From positions 38,496 to 102,495 of the forward strand of contig PBYU01000023.1 of assembly GCA_002730035.1 (NCBI GenBank): a stretch of 64,000 nt of DNA. Direction: 5' to 3'. The position numbers were made by a program, and so were the translations under genes. Below the pieces are notes generated by a model that was not told where the DNA came from, did no database searches, and saw only the letters and a list, made by a program, of their open reading frames with translations. This document shows, in pieces, positions 1 through 9,984 of this stretch. Position 1 is the first letter of the stretch. Every line of letters starts with the position of its first letter. This stretch comes from Gammaproteobacteria bacterium. Lineage in GTDB: Bacteria > Pseudomonadota > Gammaproteobacteria > Pseudomonadales > Pseudohongiellaceae.

Positions 1-108
1 ATAACGGGTTTTTCTGTTAGCCTCTCTTGATTCCCGCTGGCACAGCATCTGGCGTGAGATCACTAAAGCAAACCCTGACTGGAAACCATCAAATCAAACG
101 AGACCATC

Positions 109-1920
109 ATGCGACAACTATTAATGATTATTCTGGCGGCTGCTTGCTCTGCTTCAGTCTCCGCCCAATCGCAGAATGCCTTCGGTATTCCCACCGAAGA
201 ATCCCCGACTCCGGCGGCAAATGTCGTGGCGGCACCGGGTTCTCGAGCGCAAGGTTGGCCAGCCCAGGGCCGTTCTGAGGTGATCGCCCGGCACAGCGTG
301 GTGGCCACCAGCGATACGCTGGCCGCCCAGGCGGGACTGGAAATTTTGCAGCAGGGCGGCAACGCCATCGATGCGGCGGTGGCTGCCGGAGCCGTGCTGG
401 ATGTCACCTCCCAGAATGACACCGGTATTGCCGGCGACCTGTTTGCGCTGGTCTATGTTGCCGAAGAAAAGAAACTCTATGCGCTAAATTCTGCAGGATG
501 GGCACCGGCTGCCTGGACGCCGGAATACTTCAAAGAAGAACTTGGAGTAGAGCGTGTCCCCGGTCTCGGCGTGAATGCCGCAACTGTACCGGGTGCTATT
601 TCCGGTTATGACGCCATGCTGAGCCGCTTCGGTACCCTGGGTTTTAAAGAAACCTTCGAGCGTGCAGCCCAACTGGCCGAAGAAGGATGGGGTCAGGGAG
701 AACGCCGTCACCGTGACCTGATGAGCGTCGAGCGCAAGCTGCGTCAGGATGATTACTCGGCCGAAGTTTTTCTCGACGCAGATGGCAATGCGCCGGATCT
801 TTACAGCATCGTCCGCAACCCGGACCTTGCCGATGCGCTGCGGCTGATCCAGGCGCAGGGGCGAGGTGCTTTTTATAAAGGTGCAATCGCCGATGCCATC
901 GTGGCAAAGATGCAGGCCGATGGCGGGGTAATGACCCACGCCGACCTGGCGGAATTCGAATCTGAATGGGTGGAGCCGATTACCACCAATTACCATGGCT
1001 ACGATGTGTACCAGTTACCACCCCCGGGGCAGGGTTTGGCCGCGCTTCAGATGCTGAACATACTGGAAGTCTGTGCCCCGGTGCACGAGGTAAACCTGAC
1101 AGCCCTGGGCCCCTCCAATGCCGATTATTGGCACTTCATGGTGGAAGCCAAGAAGCTGGCCTACTCTGACCTATATGCCTACAACGGCGACCCGCTGTTC
1201 AGCGACATACCGGTAGGTAGCCTGCTGGATAAATCCTACGCCGCGAGCCTGTGTGATCGTATCGATATGGATAGCGCTGCAGAGCCTTCCGTAAAGGGTG
1301 GGCTTGGTGGAGGCACTATCTATCTCACTACCGCCGATCGCTGGGGGAATATGGTGTCTCTTATTCACAGTGTGTACTCAGTCTACGGCAGTGGGGCGAC
1401 GGTGGCTCCCTATGGCATGGTTCTGCATAATCGCGGCACCGGCTTTGTCCTCGATGCAGACAGCCCGAACGTAGTCGCACCACGCAAGCGCCCCTTTCAC
1501 TCCATCATAGCCGGCTTCGTAATGCACAATGGTGCGCCACTCATGACCTTTGGTAACATGGGGGGAGCCGTACAACCGGAGACCCACGCGCAGCACATGG
1601 TGAATGTTATTGATCACGGCATGAATATTCAGATGACCACCGACGCGGCGCGCTTTACCCACAACCAGACTGCCAACGTGCTCTCACTGGAGCATAACCT
1701 GTACAACCTGGTGGGCAGGGCGCTAGAAGCCAAGGGTCATTCGGTAAGGCCGGTGAACGGTGGCGCCGTTGGGGGGTATCAGGGCATCCTGTTCACCCGA
1801 GATTCGTCACTTCCTGAACCGGTGTACTCGCAACAGAGCATTACGGATGACCATCCTGTTAACGGTGTCTATCGAGCAGGATCGGATCACCGTAAAGATG
1901 GTCAGGCGGTGGGCTGGTAA
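109..1920 (+). CDS. gamma-glutamyltransferase family protein, secreted
   Basis: 603 aa ORF with signal peptide; GGT-like motifs (GGNAIDAAVAAGAVLDVTSQNDTGIAGD, PPPGQGLAALQMLNILE, DRWGNMVSLIHS). Confidence 0.85.
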   Translation: MRQLLMIILAAACSASVSAQSQNAFGIPTEESPTPAANVVAAPGSRAQGWPAQGRSEVIARHSVVATSDTLAAQAGLEILQQGGNAIDAAVAAGAVLDVTSQNDTGIAGDLFALVYVAEEKKLYALNSAGWAPAAWTPEYFKEELGVERVPGLGVNAATVPGAISGYDAMLSRFGTLGFKETFERAAQLAEEGWGQGERRHRDLMSVERKLRQDDYSAEVFLDADGNAPDLYSIVRNPDLADALRLIQAQGRGAFYKGAIADAIVAKMQADGGVMTHADLAEFESEWVEPITTNYHGYDVYQLPPPGQGLAALQMLNILEVCAPVHEVNLTALGPSNADYWHFMVEAKKLAYSDLYAYNGDPLFSDIPVGSLLDKSYAASLCDRIDMDSAAEPSVKGGLGGGTIYLTTADRWGNMVSLIHSVYSVYGSGATVAPYGMVLHNRGTGFVLDADSPNVVAPRKRPFHSIIAGFVMHNGAPLMTFGNMGGAVQPETHAQHMVNVIDHGMNIQMTTDAARFTHNQTANVLSLEHNLYNLVGRALEAKGHSVRPVNGGAVGGYQGILFTRDSSLPEPVYSQQSITDDHPVNGVYRAGSDHRKDGQAVGW

Positions 1921-1971
1921 ATTTTCTCGCTTATGCGATGACTGCGTTAGTATTACCAGGGAATAGCTGTT

Positions 1972-2538
1972 ATGGAAATGATTTCTGAACAACGTATCGA
2001 CGCGAGCCGAGGAAAAATTTGGGAGGCGCTCAACGATACTGAAATACTGAAGAACTCTATGCCGGGCTGCGAGAGTTTTGAATCCACGGGAGAGAACAGC
2101 TTCGAAGCAAAGATCACCGTGAAAGTTGGCCCGGTCAAGGCCAAATTCAAATTCAATGTCAATCTCACCGATATCGACCCACCCAACGGCTACACAATTA
2201 ATGGCGAGGGTCAGGGTGGTGCCGCTGGCTTCGCGAAAGGGTCTGCCTCGGTAAATCTTACCGAGGATGGCAGTGCCACCATTCTCGCCTACAACGTCAA
2301 AGCCAATGTCGGTGGCAAGCTGGCACAGCTCGGCGCGCGCCTGATTGACGGCGCGGCCAGGAAGATGGCAGATGAGTTTTTCGGTAACTTCATCGGCATC
2401 ATGTCAGGCGACTCCTCAGCTTCCGAGCCTGCTCCCAGTGACACAGCGGCGACACAGCAACCGGCTTCCGTCCCCAAGTGGGTATGGATTACCGCGGCAG
2501 TTCTGGCTCTGGCTATTATCTTTCGCGCATTCGCTTGA
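1972..2538 (+). CDS. coxG: CoxG-like SRPBCC family protein (carbon monoxide dehydrogenase subunit G family) with C-terminal TM
   Basis: N-terminus EQRIDASRGKIWEALNDTEILKNSMPGCESFE typical of CoxG/SRPBCC; hydrophobic C-terminus; adjacent to coxSLM. Confidence 0.85.
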   Translation: MEMISEQRIDASRGKIWEALNDTEILKNSMPGCESFESTGENSFEAKITVKVGPVKAKFKFNVNLTDIDPPNGYTINGEGQGGAAGFAKGSASVNLTEDGSATILAYNVKANVGGKLAQLGARLIDGAARKMADEFFGNFIGIMSGDSSASEPAPSDTAATQQPASVPKWVWITAAVLALAIIFRAFA

Positions 2539-2631
2539 CGGGGCTAGCGCAATCTCTGAAACTGATAAATCCGATTCGCGACGGCCTGCGAACCTGGCAA
2601 CAACAAAGCATTAAGAAGTGGGAGAAAGACC

Positions 2632-3102
2632 ATGCTGACCGTTAATATGAACGTCAACGGCAATCCTGTCAGCGGTGAAGTGGAAGACCGCACACTGCTA
2701 GTTCAATTCCTCAGGGAAAACCTTCGCCTTACCGGCACCCATATCGGTTGTGATACCAGTCAATGTGGTGCCTGCGTAGTGCTCGTCAACGGTGCCTCTA
2801 TAAAGTCCTGCACGATGCTGGCAGTCCAGGCCGACGCTGCTGACGTGACGACCATCGAGGGCCTGGCCAGCAATGGTGAGCTACACCCGATGCAACAAGC
2901 CTTCATGGATAACCATGGATTACAGTGCGGATTCTGTACGCCCGGCATGGTGATAAGCGCGCTAGACATCGTCAACCGGAATGGCGGTGATGTCGATGAA
3001 GCAACAATTCGCGAAGAGCTGGAAGGCAACATCTGTCGTTGTACCGGCTATCACAATATTGTTAAGGCCGTGCAGGCTGGCGCCAAGGGCATGGGAGATT
3101 AG
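2632..3102 (+). CDS. coxS: (2Fe-2S)-binding small subunit of xanthine dehydrogenase/CO dehydrogenase family
   Basis: [16 protein letters not shown] and CGFCTPGM...[11 protein letters not shown] 2Fe-2S motifs. Confidence 0.95.
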   Translation: MLTVNMNVNGNPVSGEVEDRTLLVQFLRENLRLTGTHIGCDTSQCGACVVLVNGASIKSCTMLAVQADAADVTTIEGLASNGELHPMQQAFMDNHGLQCGFCTPGMVISALDIVNRNGGDVDEATIREELEGNICRCTGYHNIVKAVQAGAKGMGD

Positions 3103-3103
3103 C

Positions 3104-5455
3104 ATGACAGAGAATGGTATCGGCGTCAGTGTGCGCCGCAAAGAAGACAGCCGTTTCCTGATAGGTAAGGGCAATTACACCGACGATATCAATGTCGTTG
3201 GTCAAACTCATGCGGTGTTCGTGAGATCTCCCCACGCCCACGCCACCCTTAATGGCATCGATACATCTGCCGCGGCCGCTGCATCGGGCGTAGTCGCGAT
3301 CTTCACCGGCGATGATCTGGCAGCAGATGGTATTGGCCCCCTGATCTGTGGCGTCACCGTCACCAGTGATGATGGCGAGCCTCATAGAGCCCCGGTACAC
3401 GCGGCGCTGGCACAGGACAAGGTTAACTATGTGGGGGATCACATTGCCGTGGTCATCGCCGAATCGCTTGCCGAAGCGCGCGATGCGGCAGAGCTGGTCG
3501 AGGTGGATTATGGTGTATTGCCTGCCGTAACTGATACGGCAACCGCAGCAGACGATGGCCAACAACAGATCCACGAAGTGGCACCGAACAATATGTGTTT
3601 TAACTGGCCCTTTGGCGACAAGGCGGCCGTCGACGCGGTATTCGAAACTGCGCACAAGACGTCAACTCTGGATCTGTTGAACAATCGCATGATCACCAAC
3701 CCGATGGAGCCCCGTGCCGCCATCGGTGAATACAATACCGGTACTGAAGAAATTACCCTGCACCTGACAACCCAGAATCCCCACGTGCATCGTCTGGTCT
3801 TGTCGGCGTTCAATCAATTGGCGCCGGAGCACAAACTGCGAGTTGTCGGACCCGATGTGGGCGGCGGCTTTGGGGCTAAGATCTTTGTCTATGCCGAGGA
3901 GCTGGTCGTAGGCTGGGCCTGCCGCAAGGTGAATCGACCGATCAAATGGACGGCTGACCGCACTGAGGCGTTTTTGTCCGATGCCCACGGCCGCGACCAT
4001 GTTTCCACCGCCGAGATGGCGATGGACGAGAACGGCAAGTTTCTGGCGATGCGAGTGCACACCAATGCCAATCTCGGTGCGTACCTATCCACGTTTAGCA
4101 CTATGGTTCCCAGCTACTTGTATGCATTCCTGTTGGCAGGCCAATACACCACACCGCTCATCTATTCCGAGGTCAAGGCGGTGTTCACTAATACCGCGCC
4201 AGTCGATGCCAGTCGTGGTGCCGGCAGACCCGAAGCCACATTTTTACTCGAGCGACTGGTGGACGTTTGTGCCGAAGACATGGACCTGGATGCGGCAGAG
4301 ATCCGCCGCCGCAACTTTATTCCTGTCGACGCCTTTCCCTACCAGACACCCGTTGTCCAGTGTTATGACAGCGGCGACTACAATGCCGCGCTGGAAAAGG
4401 CACTGCTGCTAGCGGATTACGAAGGCTTCCCCGACCGTGCCGATGAAGCGGTATCGCGTGGCAAGCTACGCGGCATTGGAATCTCATCCTACGTAGAAGC
4501 CTGTGGAATTGCGCCTTCGGCCGCCGTTGGGCAACTCGGCGCTGGTGTTGGCCTATGGGAGAGTGCCCAGGTGCGCTTCAACCCGACCGGCAATGTGCAG
4601 GTCTTCACCGGCACCCATTCCCACGGGCAGGGTCACGAGACTACCTTCGCCCAGCTAGTTACTGAGAAGCTCGGGGTCCCATTTGAAAATATCGAAGTCA
4701 TCCACGGCGACACCGCTAAGACTCAGTTCGGTATGGGCACCTACGGTTCTCGTTCGCTCGCGGTAGGTGGCGTGGCTATCGCCAACGCCTGCGAAAAACT
4801 CATCGCCAAGGGCAAGAAGATTGCCGCCCATGCGCTGGAGGCAGCCGAAGGCGATATGGAATTCAGCGATGGAAATTTTACGGTAGCTGGAACCGACAAG
4901 GCCATGTCGATCGGTGAAGTGGCATTCAATGCCTACGTGCCGCACAGTTATCCGGAAGGATTGGAGCCGGGCTTCGATGAAAACGCCTTCTTCGATCCAC
5001 TCAATTTTTCATTTCCAGCCGGCTCTCACATCTGTGAGGTGGAGGTCGATCCAGAAACCGGCGTAGTGGAAATCGTCAAATATTCCGCTGTGGATGATTT
5101 CGGCAAACTGATCAACCCGATGATCGTGGCAGGCCAGGTCCACGGTGGTATTGCACATGGTGTTGGACAGGCACTCCTGGAAGGCTGCCAGTATGACAGC
5201 GAAGGCCAGTTGATTACTGCCTCTTTTATGGATTACGCCATGCCGCGGGCGGACAACCTGCCCAGCTTCGATGTGGATTACGCGCCCACCGATCCGCCAC
5301 ACAACCCCCTGGGGGTCAAAGGCTGTGGCGAGGCGGGCGCCATCGGCGCGCCGCCGGCGGTGATCAATGCCATCACCAATGCATTAGGAGTGAAACACAT
5401 CGATATGCCAGCCACTCCAGAAAATGTCTGGCGTGCCGCCCGGTCGGCCGCGTAA
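3104..5455 (+). CDS. coxL: molybdopterin-binding large subunit, xanthine dehydrogenase/CoxL family (form-II-like)
   Basis: ORF listed from 2981; likely ATG at 3104 just after the coxS stop. Motifs [35 protein letters not shown]. Confidence 0.93.
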   Translation: MTENGIGVSVRRKEDSRFLIGKGNYTDDINVVGQTHAVFVRSPHAHATLNGIDTSAAAAASGVVAIFTGDDLAADGIGPLICGVTVTSDDGEPHRAPVHAALAQDKVNYVGDHIAVVIAESLAEARDAAELVEVDYGVLPAVTDTATAADDGQQQIHEVAPNNMCFNWPFGDKAAVDAVFETAHKTSTLDLLNNRMITNPMEPRAAIGEYNTGTEEITLHLTTQNPHVHRLVLSAFNQLAPEHKLRVVGPDVGGGFGAKIFVYAEELVVGWACRKVNRPIKWTADRTEAFLSDAHGRDHVSTAEMAMDENGKFLAMRVHTNANLGAYLSTFSTMVPSYLYAFLLAGQYTTPLIYSEVKAVFTNTAPVDASRGAGRPEATFLLERLVDVCAEDMDLDAAEIRRRNFIPVDAFPYQTPVVQCYDSGDYNAALEKALLLADYEGFPDRADEAVSRGKLRGIGISSYVEACGIAPSAAVGQLGAGVGLWESAQVRFNPTGNVQVFTGTHSHGQGHETTFAQLVTEKLGVPFENIEVIHGDTAKTQFGMGTYGSRSLAVGGVAIANACEKLIAKGKKIAAHALEAAEGDMEFSDGNFTVAGTDKAMSIGEVAFNAYVPHSYPEGLEPGFDENAFFDPLNFSFPAGSHICEVEVDPETGVVEIVKYSAVDDFGKLINPMIVAGQVHGGIAHGVGQALLEGCQYDSEGQLITASFMDYAMPRADNLPSFDVDYAPTDPPHNPLGVKGCGEAGAIGAPPAVINAITNALGVKHIDMPATPENVWRAARSAA

Positions 5456-5485
5456 ACAGTGCTTGGAATATAGAGGAAAGGAACA

Positions 5486-6280
5486 ATGTACGAATTTGTT
5501 TATCAAAAAGTTAGCAGTGTAGACGACGCCGTCGCGGCCATGCAGAAGGCCGAAGAAGGCAAATTCGTCGCCGGTGGCCAGACTATGTTGCCAACTATGA
5601 AGCACCGGCTCGCCAGTCCGTCAGATTTAATCGACTTGGGTGGTATCGATGCGCTAAGTGGCATCAGTATCGATGGTGATACTGTGACAATTGGCGCCAT
5701 GACAACGCATGCGGTGGTGGCTGCCTCGGTGGATGTGCAGGGAGCGATTCCGGCACTGGCACAGCTGGCGGCTAACATTGGCGATCCTGCAGTTCGTAAT
5801 CGGGGTACTATCGGAGGTTCTATCGCCAACAACGATCCGGCCGCGGACTACCCGGCGGCGGTTATTGCACTTGGCGCCACAGTCACCACAAACAAACGGG
5901 AAATTTCTAGCGATGAATTCTTCACCGGCATGTTTGAAACCGCGTTAGAAGAAGACGAAGTGATAACTTCTGTGAGTTTTCCCAAGGCCGATGCAGCGGC
6001 CTACATGAAGATCGAAAATCCCGCCTCCCGATATGCGATTGTCGGTGTGTTCCTCGCCAAAACCGGTGATTCAGTAAGAATCGGCGTAACCGGCGCAACT
6101 CCCTGTGCCCACCGCGGCATGCGGCTGGAAGAATCCCTGAACGGCAATTTCTCGGCCGATGCAGTAGAGGGTGTGGAAATTCCAGTGGAGAAGATGAATG
6201 CGGATATTCATGCCAGCGCCGAATACCGGGCGCATTTGGTGAAGGTTATGACCAAGCGTGCGGTCCTCGCCTGCTCCTGA
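5486..6280 (+). CDS. coxM: FAD-binding medium subunit, xanthine dehydrogenase/CoxM family
   Basis: [24 protein letters not shown] and [28 protein letters not shown] motifs. Confidence 0.93.
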   Translation: MYEFVYQKVSSVDDAVAAMQKAEEGKFVAGGQTMLPTMKHRLASPSDLIDLGGIDALSGISIDGDTVTIGAMTTHAVVAASVDVQGAIPALAQLAANIGDPAVRNRGTIGGSIANNDPAADYPAAVIALGATVTTNKREISSDEFFTGMFETALEEDEVITSVSFPKADAAAYMKIENPASRYAIVGVFLAKTGDSVRIGVTGATPCAHRGMRLEESLNGNFSADAVEGVEIPVEKMNADIHASAEYRAHLVKVMTKRAVLACS

Positions 6281-6293
6281 ACCCTGTTTATTT

Positions 6294-7217
6294 ATGAGTC
6301 CAGCTCTACCCAGCTCTATCGATGTAACCCTGGCTCTGCTGAATCAGGGTGACTACATCGCAGACCGCGCCCTGGCGACAACGCTGTTCCTGTCATTAAG
6401 CATGGGCAAACCCCTGTTTCTGGAAGGTGAAGCTGGCGTCGGTAAGACCGAGATTGCCAAGGTGCTGTCCCAGGCACTGGGGCGCAGACTGGTTCGACTG
6501 CAGTGCTATGAAGGTCTCGATGTTTCTTCGGCAGTCTATGAGTGGAACTATTCCCGGCAGATGATCGAGATTCGGTTAGCCGAAGCCTCCGGGTCGGTGA
6601 ATAAGCAGGATCTGTCCACCGATGTCTTCTCCAATGACTTTCTTATCGAGCGACCACTACTGCAAGCACTGCACAGTGATGAGAATGGGCCGCCGGTGCT
6701 GCTGATCGACGAACTGGATCGCACCGACGAACCCTTCGAAGCCTACCTGCTGGAAATTCTGTCGGACTTTCAGATTACTATCCCAGAAATTGGCACCATC
6801 AAGGCAGAGGAGCCGCCCATCGTCATCATCACTTCCAATCGCACGCGAGAGATTCATGACGCCCTCAAGCGTCGCTGTCTCTACCATTGGATCGATTACC
6901 CCAACTCGGAGCGTGAGTTGCAGATTGTGACTGCGAAACTGCCGGGCATCGATGTCCAACTCTCTCAGCAGCTGGTGGCTTTCGTGCAACGCTTGCGAGA
7001 TGAGGATCTGTTCAAGTCTCCTGGTGTCGCAGAAACTCTCGACTGGGCCGATGCACTCACCCAACTGGACAAAGTAGCACTGGACAGCGAGGCCATCGAC
7101 AACACCCTCGGGACTCTGTTGAAGTACCAGGATGATATTGCGCGCATCCGCGGTAGCGAAGCCGCGCAGTTGCTGGAACAGATCAAGACCGAGCTGGCAG
7201 CAACCGTTGGCAGCTAA
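6294..7217 (+). CDS. coxD: MoxR-family AAA+ ATPase, CoxD-like
   Basis: ATG at 6294 in ORF 6258..7217; GEAGVGKTEIAKVL Walker A, LLIDELDR Walker B. Confidence 0.85.
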   Translation: MSPALPSSIDVTLALLNQGDYIADRALATTLFLSLSMGKPLFLEGEAGVGKTEIAKVLSQALGRRLVRLQCYEGLDVSSAVYEWNYSRQMIEIRLAEASGSVNKQDLSTDVFSNDFLIERPLLQALHSDENGPPVLLIDELDRTDEPFEAYLLEILSDFQITIPEIGTIKAEEPPIVIITSNRTREIHDALKRRCLYHWIDYPNSERELQIVTAKLPGIDVQLSQQLVAFVQRLRDEDLFKSPGVAETLDWADALTQLDKVALDSEAIDNTLGTLLKYQDDIARIRGSEAAQLLEQIKTELAATVGS

Positions 7218-7221
7218 GCCT

Positions 7222-8439
7222 ATGCAATCCCCGCACAGTACCGAAGGCCGAATCGCTGAGAACATCATGTATTTCGCTCGCCTGCTGCGATCCGCTGGAT
7301 TGCCGGTGGGCCCTGGTAAAGTACTCGATGCGATCAGCGCCGTTAAGCTAGTTGGTATCGGGGCTCAGGAAGACCTGTACTGGTGCCTGTTTTCCTTGTT
7401 CGTCAATCGCTATGACCAGCAACAGCTGTTCAATCAGGCATTTCATATCTTCTGGCGCAATCCACACATCATGGATCGGATGATGGGTGCCATGTTGCCC
7501 ACAATACGTGTCGAGAAGGAAGCAGAGCTGGAGGAAATGAGCCGCCGCTTGAGCGAGGCAATGAGCGGGGGCGATATAAGCAGTATTGTAGACACCGAGT
7601 CGGAAAGGATTGAGTTCGATGCCAGCTTCACATATTCCGACAAGGAGGTTTTGCAGGATAAGGATTTCGAAGACATGTCAACGGAAGAAATCGCCGAGGC
7701 GAAGCAGGCAATTTCCAGGCTTAGGCTGCCGATTGTAGAAGTACCCACGCGGCGCTTTAAGTGCAACGCCCTGGGGAGTCAGATCGATATGCGGGCTACC
7801 CTGCGTGCTGCGCTGCGCTCACCGGATGCGATCCCATTAAAGTTCAAGAAGCCGGGGCACCGTCATCCACCGCTGGTCATGTTATGCGACATCTCCGGTT
7901 CGATGAGTCAGTACTCACGCATGTTCCTGCATTTCATGCACGCCATTACCAACGATCGGGACCGGGTGCATTCATTTGTGTTCGGCACGCGGCTGACCAA
8001 TGTCTCCCGCTACCTGCGTCATCGTGATGTGGATGTGGCGTTGGACAAGGCGGCCGAGGCAGTCAAGGACTGGTCTGGAGGCACGCGCATCGGTGCCTGT
8101 TTGAAAGAATTCAATAACTACTGGTCGCGGCGCGTGCTGGCGCAGGGTGCTATTACACTCATCATATCCGATGGACTGGATCGTGATGAGGGAGAAGGCT
8201 TGCAAAAGGAGATGGATCGTCTGTCGAAGTCATCCCGGCGCTTGATTTGGTTGAATCCGCTGCTGCGTTATGATGGTTTTGAGCCGAAGGCCAAGGGCAT
8301 TCGAACCATGCTGCCATTTGTGGATGACTTTAAGTCCGTGCACAGTCTGCGTAGCCTGATCGAATTGTCGGATGTATTGAGCAAGCAGCAGTCCCCTGGT
8401 TACGATAGTAAATTTGATGTAATGAAACTAAGCGCGTGA
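7222..8439 (+). CDS. coxE: VWA-domain protein, CoxE-like
   Basis: ATG at 7222 in ORF 7132..8439; MLCDISGSMSQYSRM MIDAS motif; adjacent to coxD. Confidence 0.85.
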   Translation: MQSPHSTEGRIAENIMYFARLLRSAGLPVGPGKVLDAISAVKLVGIGAQEDLYWCLFSLFVNRYDQQQLFNQAFHIFWRNPHIMDRMMGAMLPTIRVEKEAELEEMSRRLSEAMSGGDISSIVDTESERIEFDASFTYSDKEVLQDKDFEDMSTEEIAEAKQAISRLRLPIVEVPTRRFKCNALGSQIDMRATLRAALRSPDAIPLKFKKPGHRHPPLVMLCDISGSMSQYSRMFLHFMHAITNDRDRVHSFVFGTRLTNVSRYLRHRDVDVALDKAAEAVKDWSGGTRIGACLKEFNNYWSRRVLAQGAITLIISDGLDRDEGEGLQKEMDRLSKSSRRLIWLNPLLRYDGFEPKAKGIRTMLPFVDDFKSVHSLRSLIELSDVLSKQQSPGYDSKFDVMKLSA

Positions 8440-8465
8440 AGAACAGCAAACCATAGGTAGGATCA

Positions 8466-9503
8466 ATGTCGGCAATCTGCAGGGCTAAAAAATTGCAATT
8501 CGTAGGCTTAGTTGCTGTCGTACTGTGCTTTACGCCATTTCTTGCGGTGTCTCAAAGTGGCTCCCGAGTCCAGAAATTGGCGGACATCGAATTCGACGCT
8601 ATCGCTGAAATGAGCGGGCTCGCCGTGAGTCGCCGTTACGAGGATGTGATATGGATGCATAACGACAGCGGCGATGAGCCACGCCTGTTCGCAACCAATT
8701 TCCAGGGACGCGTCATCATTCCTTCATTTTTACGTAACTTCTATCATGGGGAAGAAGCCGAATCCGGCAAGCAACCCTGGCCAGGTCTAAGCATTGCAAC
8801 GGCAGCCAACATTGACTGGGAAGACATCGCTGTCGATGACGACTTTATTTATATCGCTGACATGGGGAATAACGGCAACGCCAGGCGAGACCTGGGTGTG
8901 TATTTGCTTGCTGAGCCCAATCCGCGTTCGAGGCCAATAGCCAGGCCGTTCAAGTTCATTCCGGTGCGCTACCCGGAGCAAGAATCATACCCGCCCAGTC
9001 CTCCGGCAAATTGGCAGTTCGACAGTGAAGCGGTATTTGTACAACAGGGTAGGCTGTACTTTCTCACCAAGCATCGTGGGCTTTCCATCAATGAACCCGC
9101 CGCGGGAACCCACTTGTACCGCCTGGACACCACGGATAGCGATCGGATCAATGATCTTACCCGAATCGATAGCTTCGATGATGCCTTCTTCATTACCGCC
9201 GCCGAACTCTCACCGGATGGACTGCAATTGGCTGCCGTGGGCTACACCGAGTTGTGGTTGTTCGAGAATCCGTTGGGTGTAGACGGTTGGTTGTCGGGCC
9301 AGGCGAGGCGACTGGAACTGGATATCGATTTTACCGGGTTCATTGAATCGCTAACCTGGCTGGAGAGCGATAGCCTACTGATTGGCAACGAAGACGAAGA
9401 ATGGTTTACGGTGAAAGTGAGTGATTTGCCACTGCATGACGATGTCTCACGCACCGAGCAGGGGCTGCGCGAGTTCAGGGACTACGTGATTCGCAGGCGG
9501 TAA
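8466..9503 (+). CDS. secreted protein of unknown function, possible beta-propeller
   Basis: 345 aa ORF with signal peptide; IADMGNNGNARRDLGVYLL and similar propeller-like segments. Confidence 0.6.
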   Translation: MSAICRAKKLQFVGLVAVVLCFTPFLAVSQSGSRVQKLADIEFDAIAEMSGLAVSRRYEDVIWMHNDSGDEPRLFATNFQGRVIIPSFLRNFYHGEEAESGKQPWPGLSIATAANIDWEDIAVDDDFIYIADMGNNGNARRDLGVYLLAEPNPRSRPIARPFKFIPVRYPEQESYPPSPPANWQFDSEAVFVQQGRLYFLTKHRGLSINEPAAGTHLYRLDTTDSDRINDLTRIDSFDDAFFITAAELSPDGLQLAAVGYTELWLFENPLGVDGWLSGQARRLELDIDFTGFIESLTWLESDSLLIGNEDEEWFTVKVSDLPLHDDVSRTEQGLREFRDYVIRRR

Positions 9504-9571
9504 CGAGCAACAACTCTGTTCCATTCACTATCAACTTGTACAAAATAGATCTCGTGCTGCGATACATCACC

Positions 9572-9739
9572 TCATTCTCCGAGGCGCTGATGGGATGGCA
9601 GTGCGGAAATCGATGCCGAATCCTTAACGACAGCGCCGCCATCCTCTGCGGATCCAGCAGACAGTGTCAGCAGGAGTGTAACTCCGAATAGAGACAGATA
9701 GTAAAATACCAGAAAGCCGAGTTTTGTATTCTTTTTCAT
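9572..9739 (-). CDS. possible small membrane/secreted protein (about 55 aa)
   Basis: Met at 9739 inside ORF 9572..9790 gives MKKNTKLGFLVFYYLSLFGVTLLLTLSAGSAEDGG, a signal-like N-terminus; no family recognised. Confidence 0.35.
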   Translation of the reverse strand: MKKNTKLGFLVFYYLSLFGVTLLLTLSAGSAEDGGAVVKDSASISALPSHQRLGE

Positions 9740-9984
9740 TGTTCTCTTGCCTGAATTAAAAAAACCGATAATCCAATTGAAAAAGGCCAAATCTTAAGCA
9801 GTTTGCTTATCCTTGCTCCTTGTCGATTAGCAGCTTGAATTTACTGAGCTATTGAGTAGCTAGTACAGACACCTTCGTTGCTTTTTCCACTGAGAGCACT
9901 TTATTGAATTACTAGTCAGATTACTATGGTGGGAGGAAACCATGTACATATTTACAGTACTTCAGGCTACGCAACATCAACTGC

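Noticed and set aside
63-422. Numerous antisense ORFs (e.g. 63..422 -, 484..996 -, 3062..3655 -, 34237..35154 -, 49876..50979 -)
   Set aside because: They lie opposite well-supported genes, have no recognisable domains and are expected shadow ORFs in a moderately high-GC coding sequence.
2632-5455. Calling the cox operon an aerobic CO dehydrogenase
   Set aside because: The large subunit lacks the form I AYxCSFR motif.
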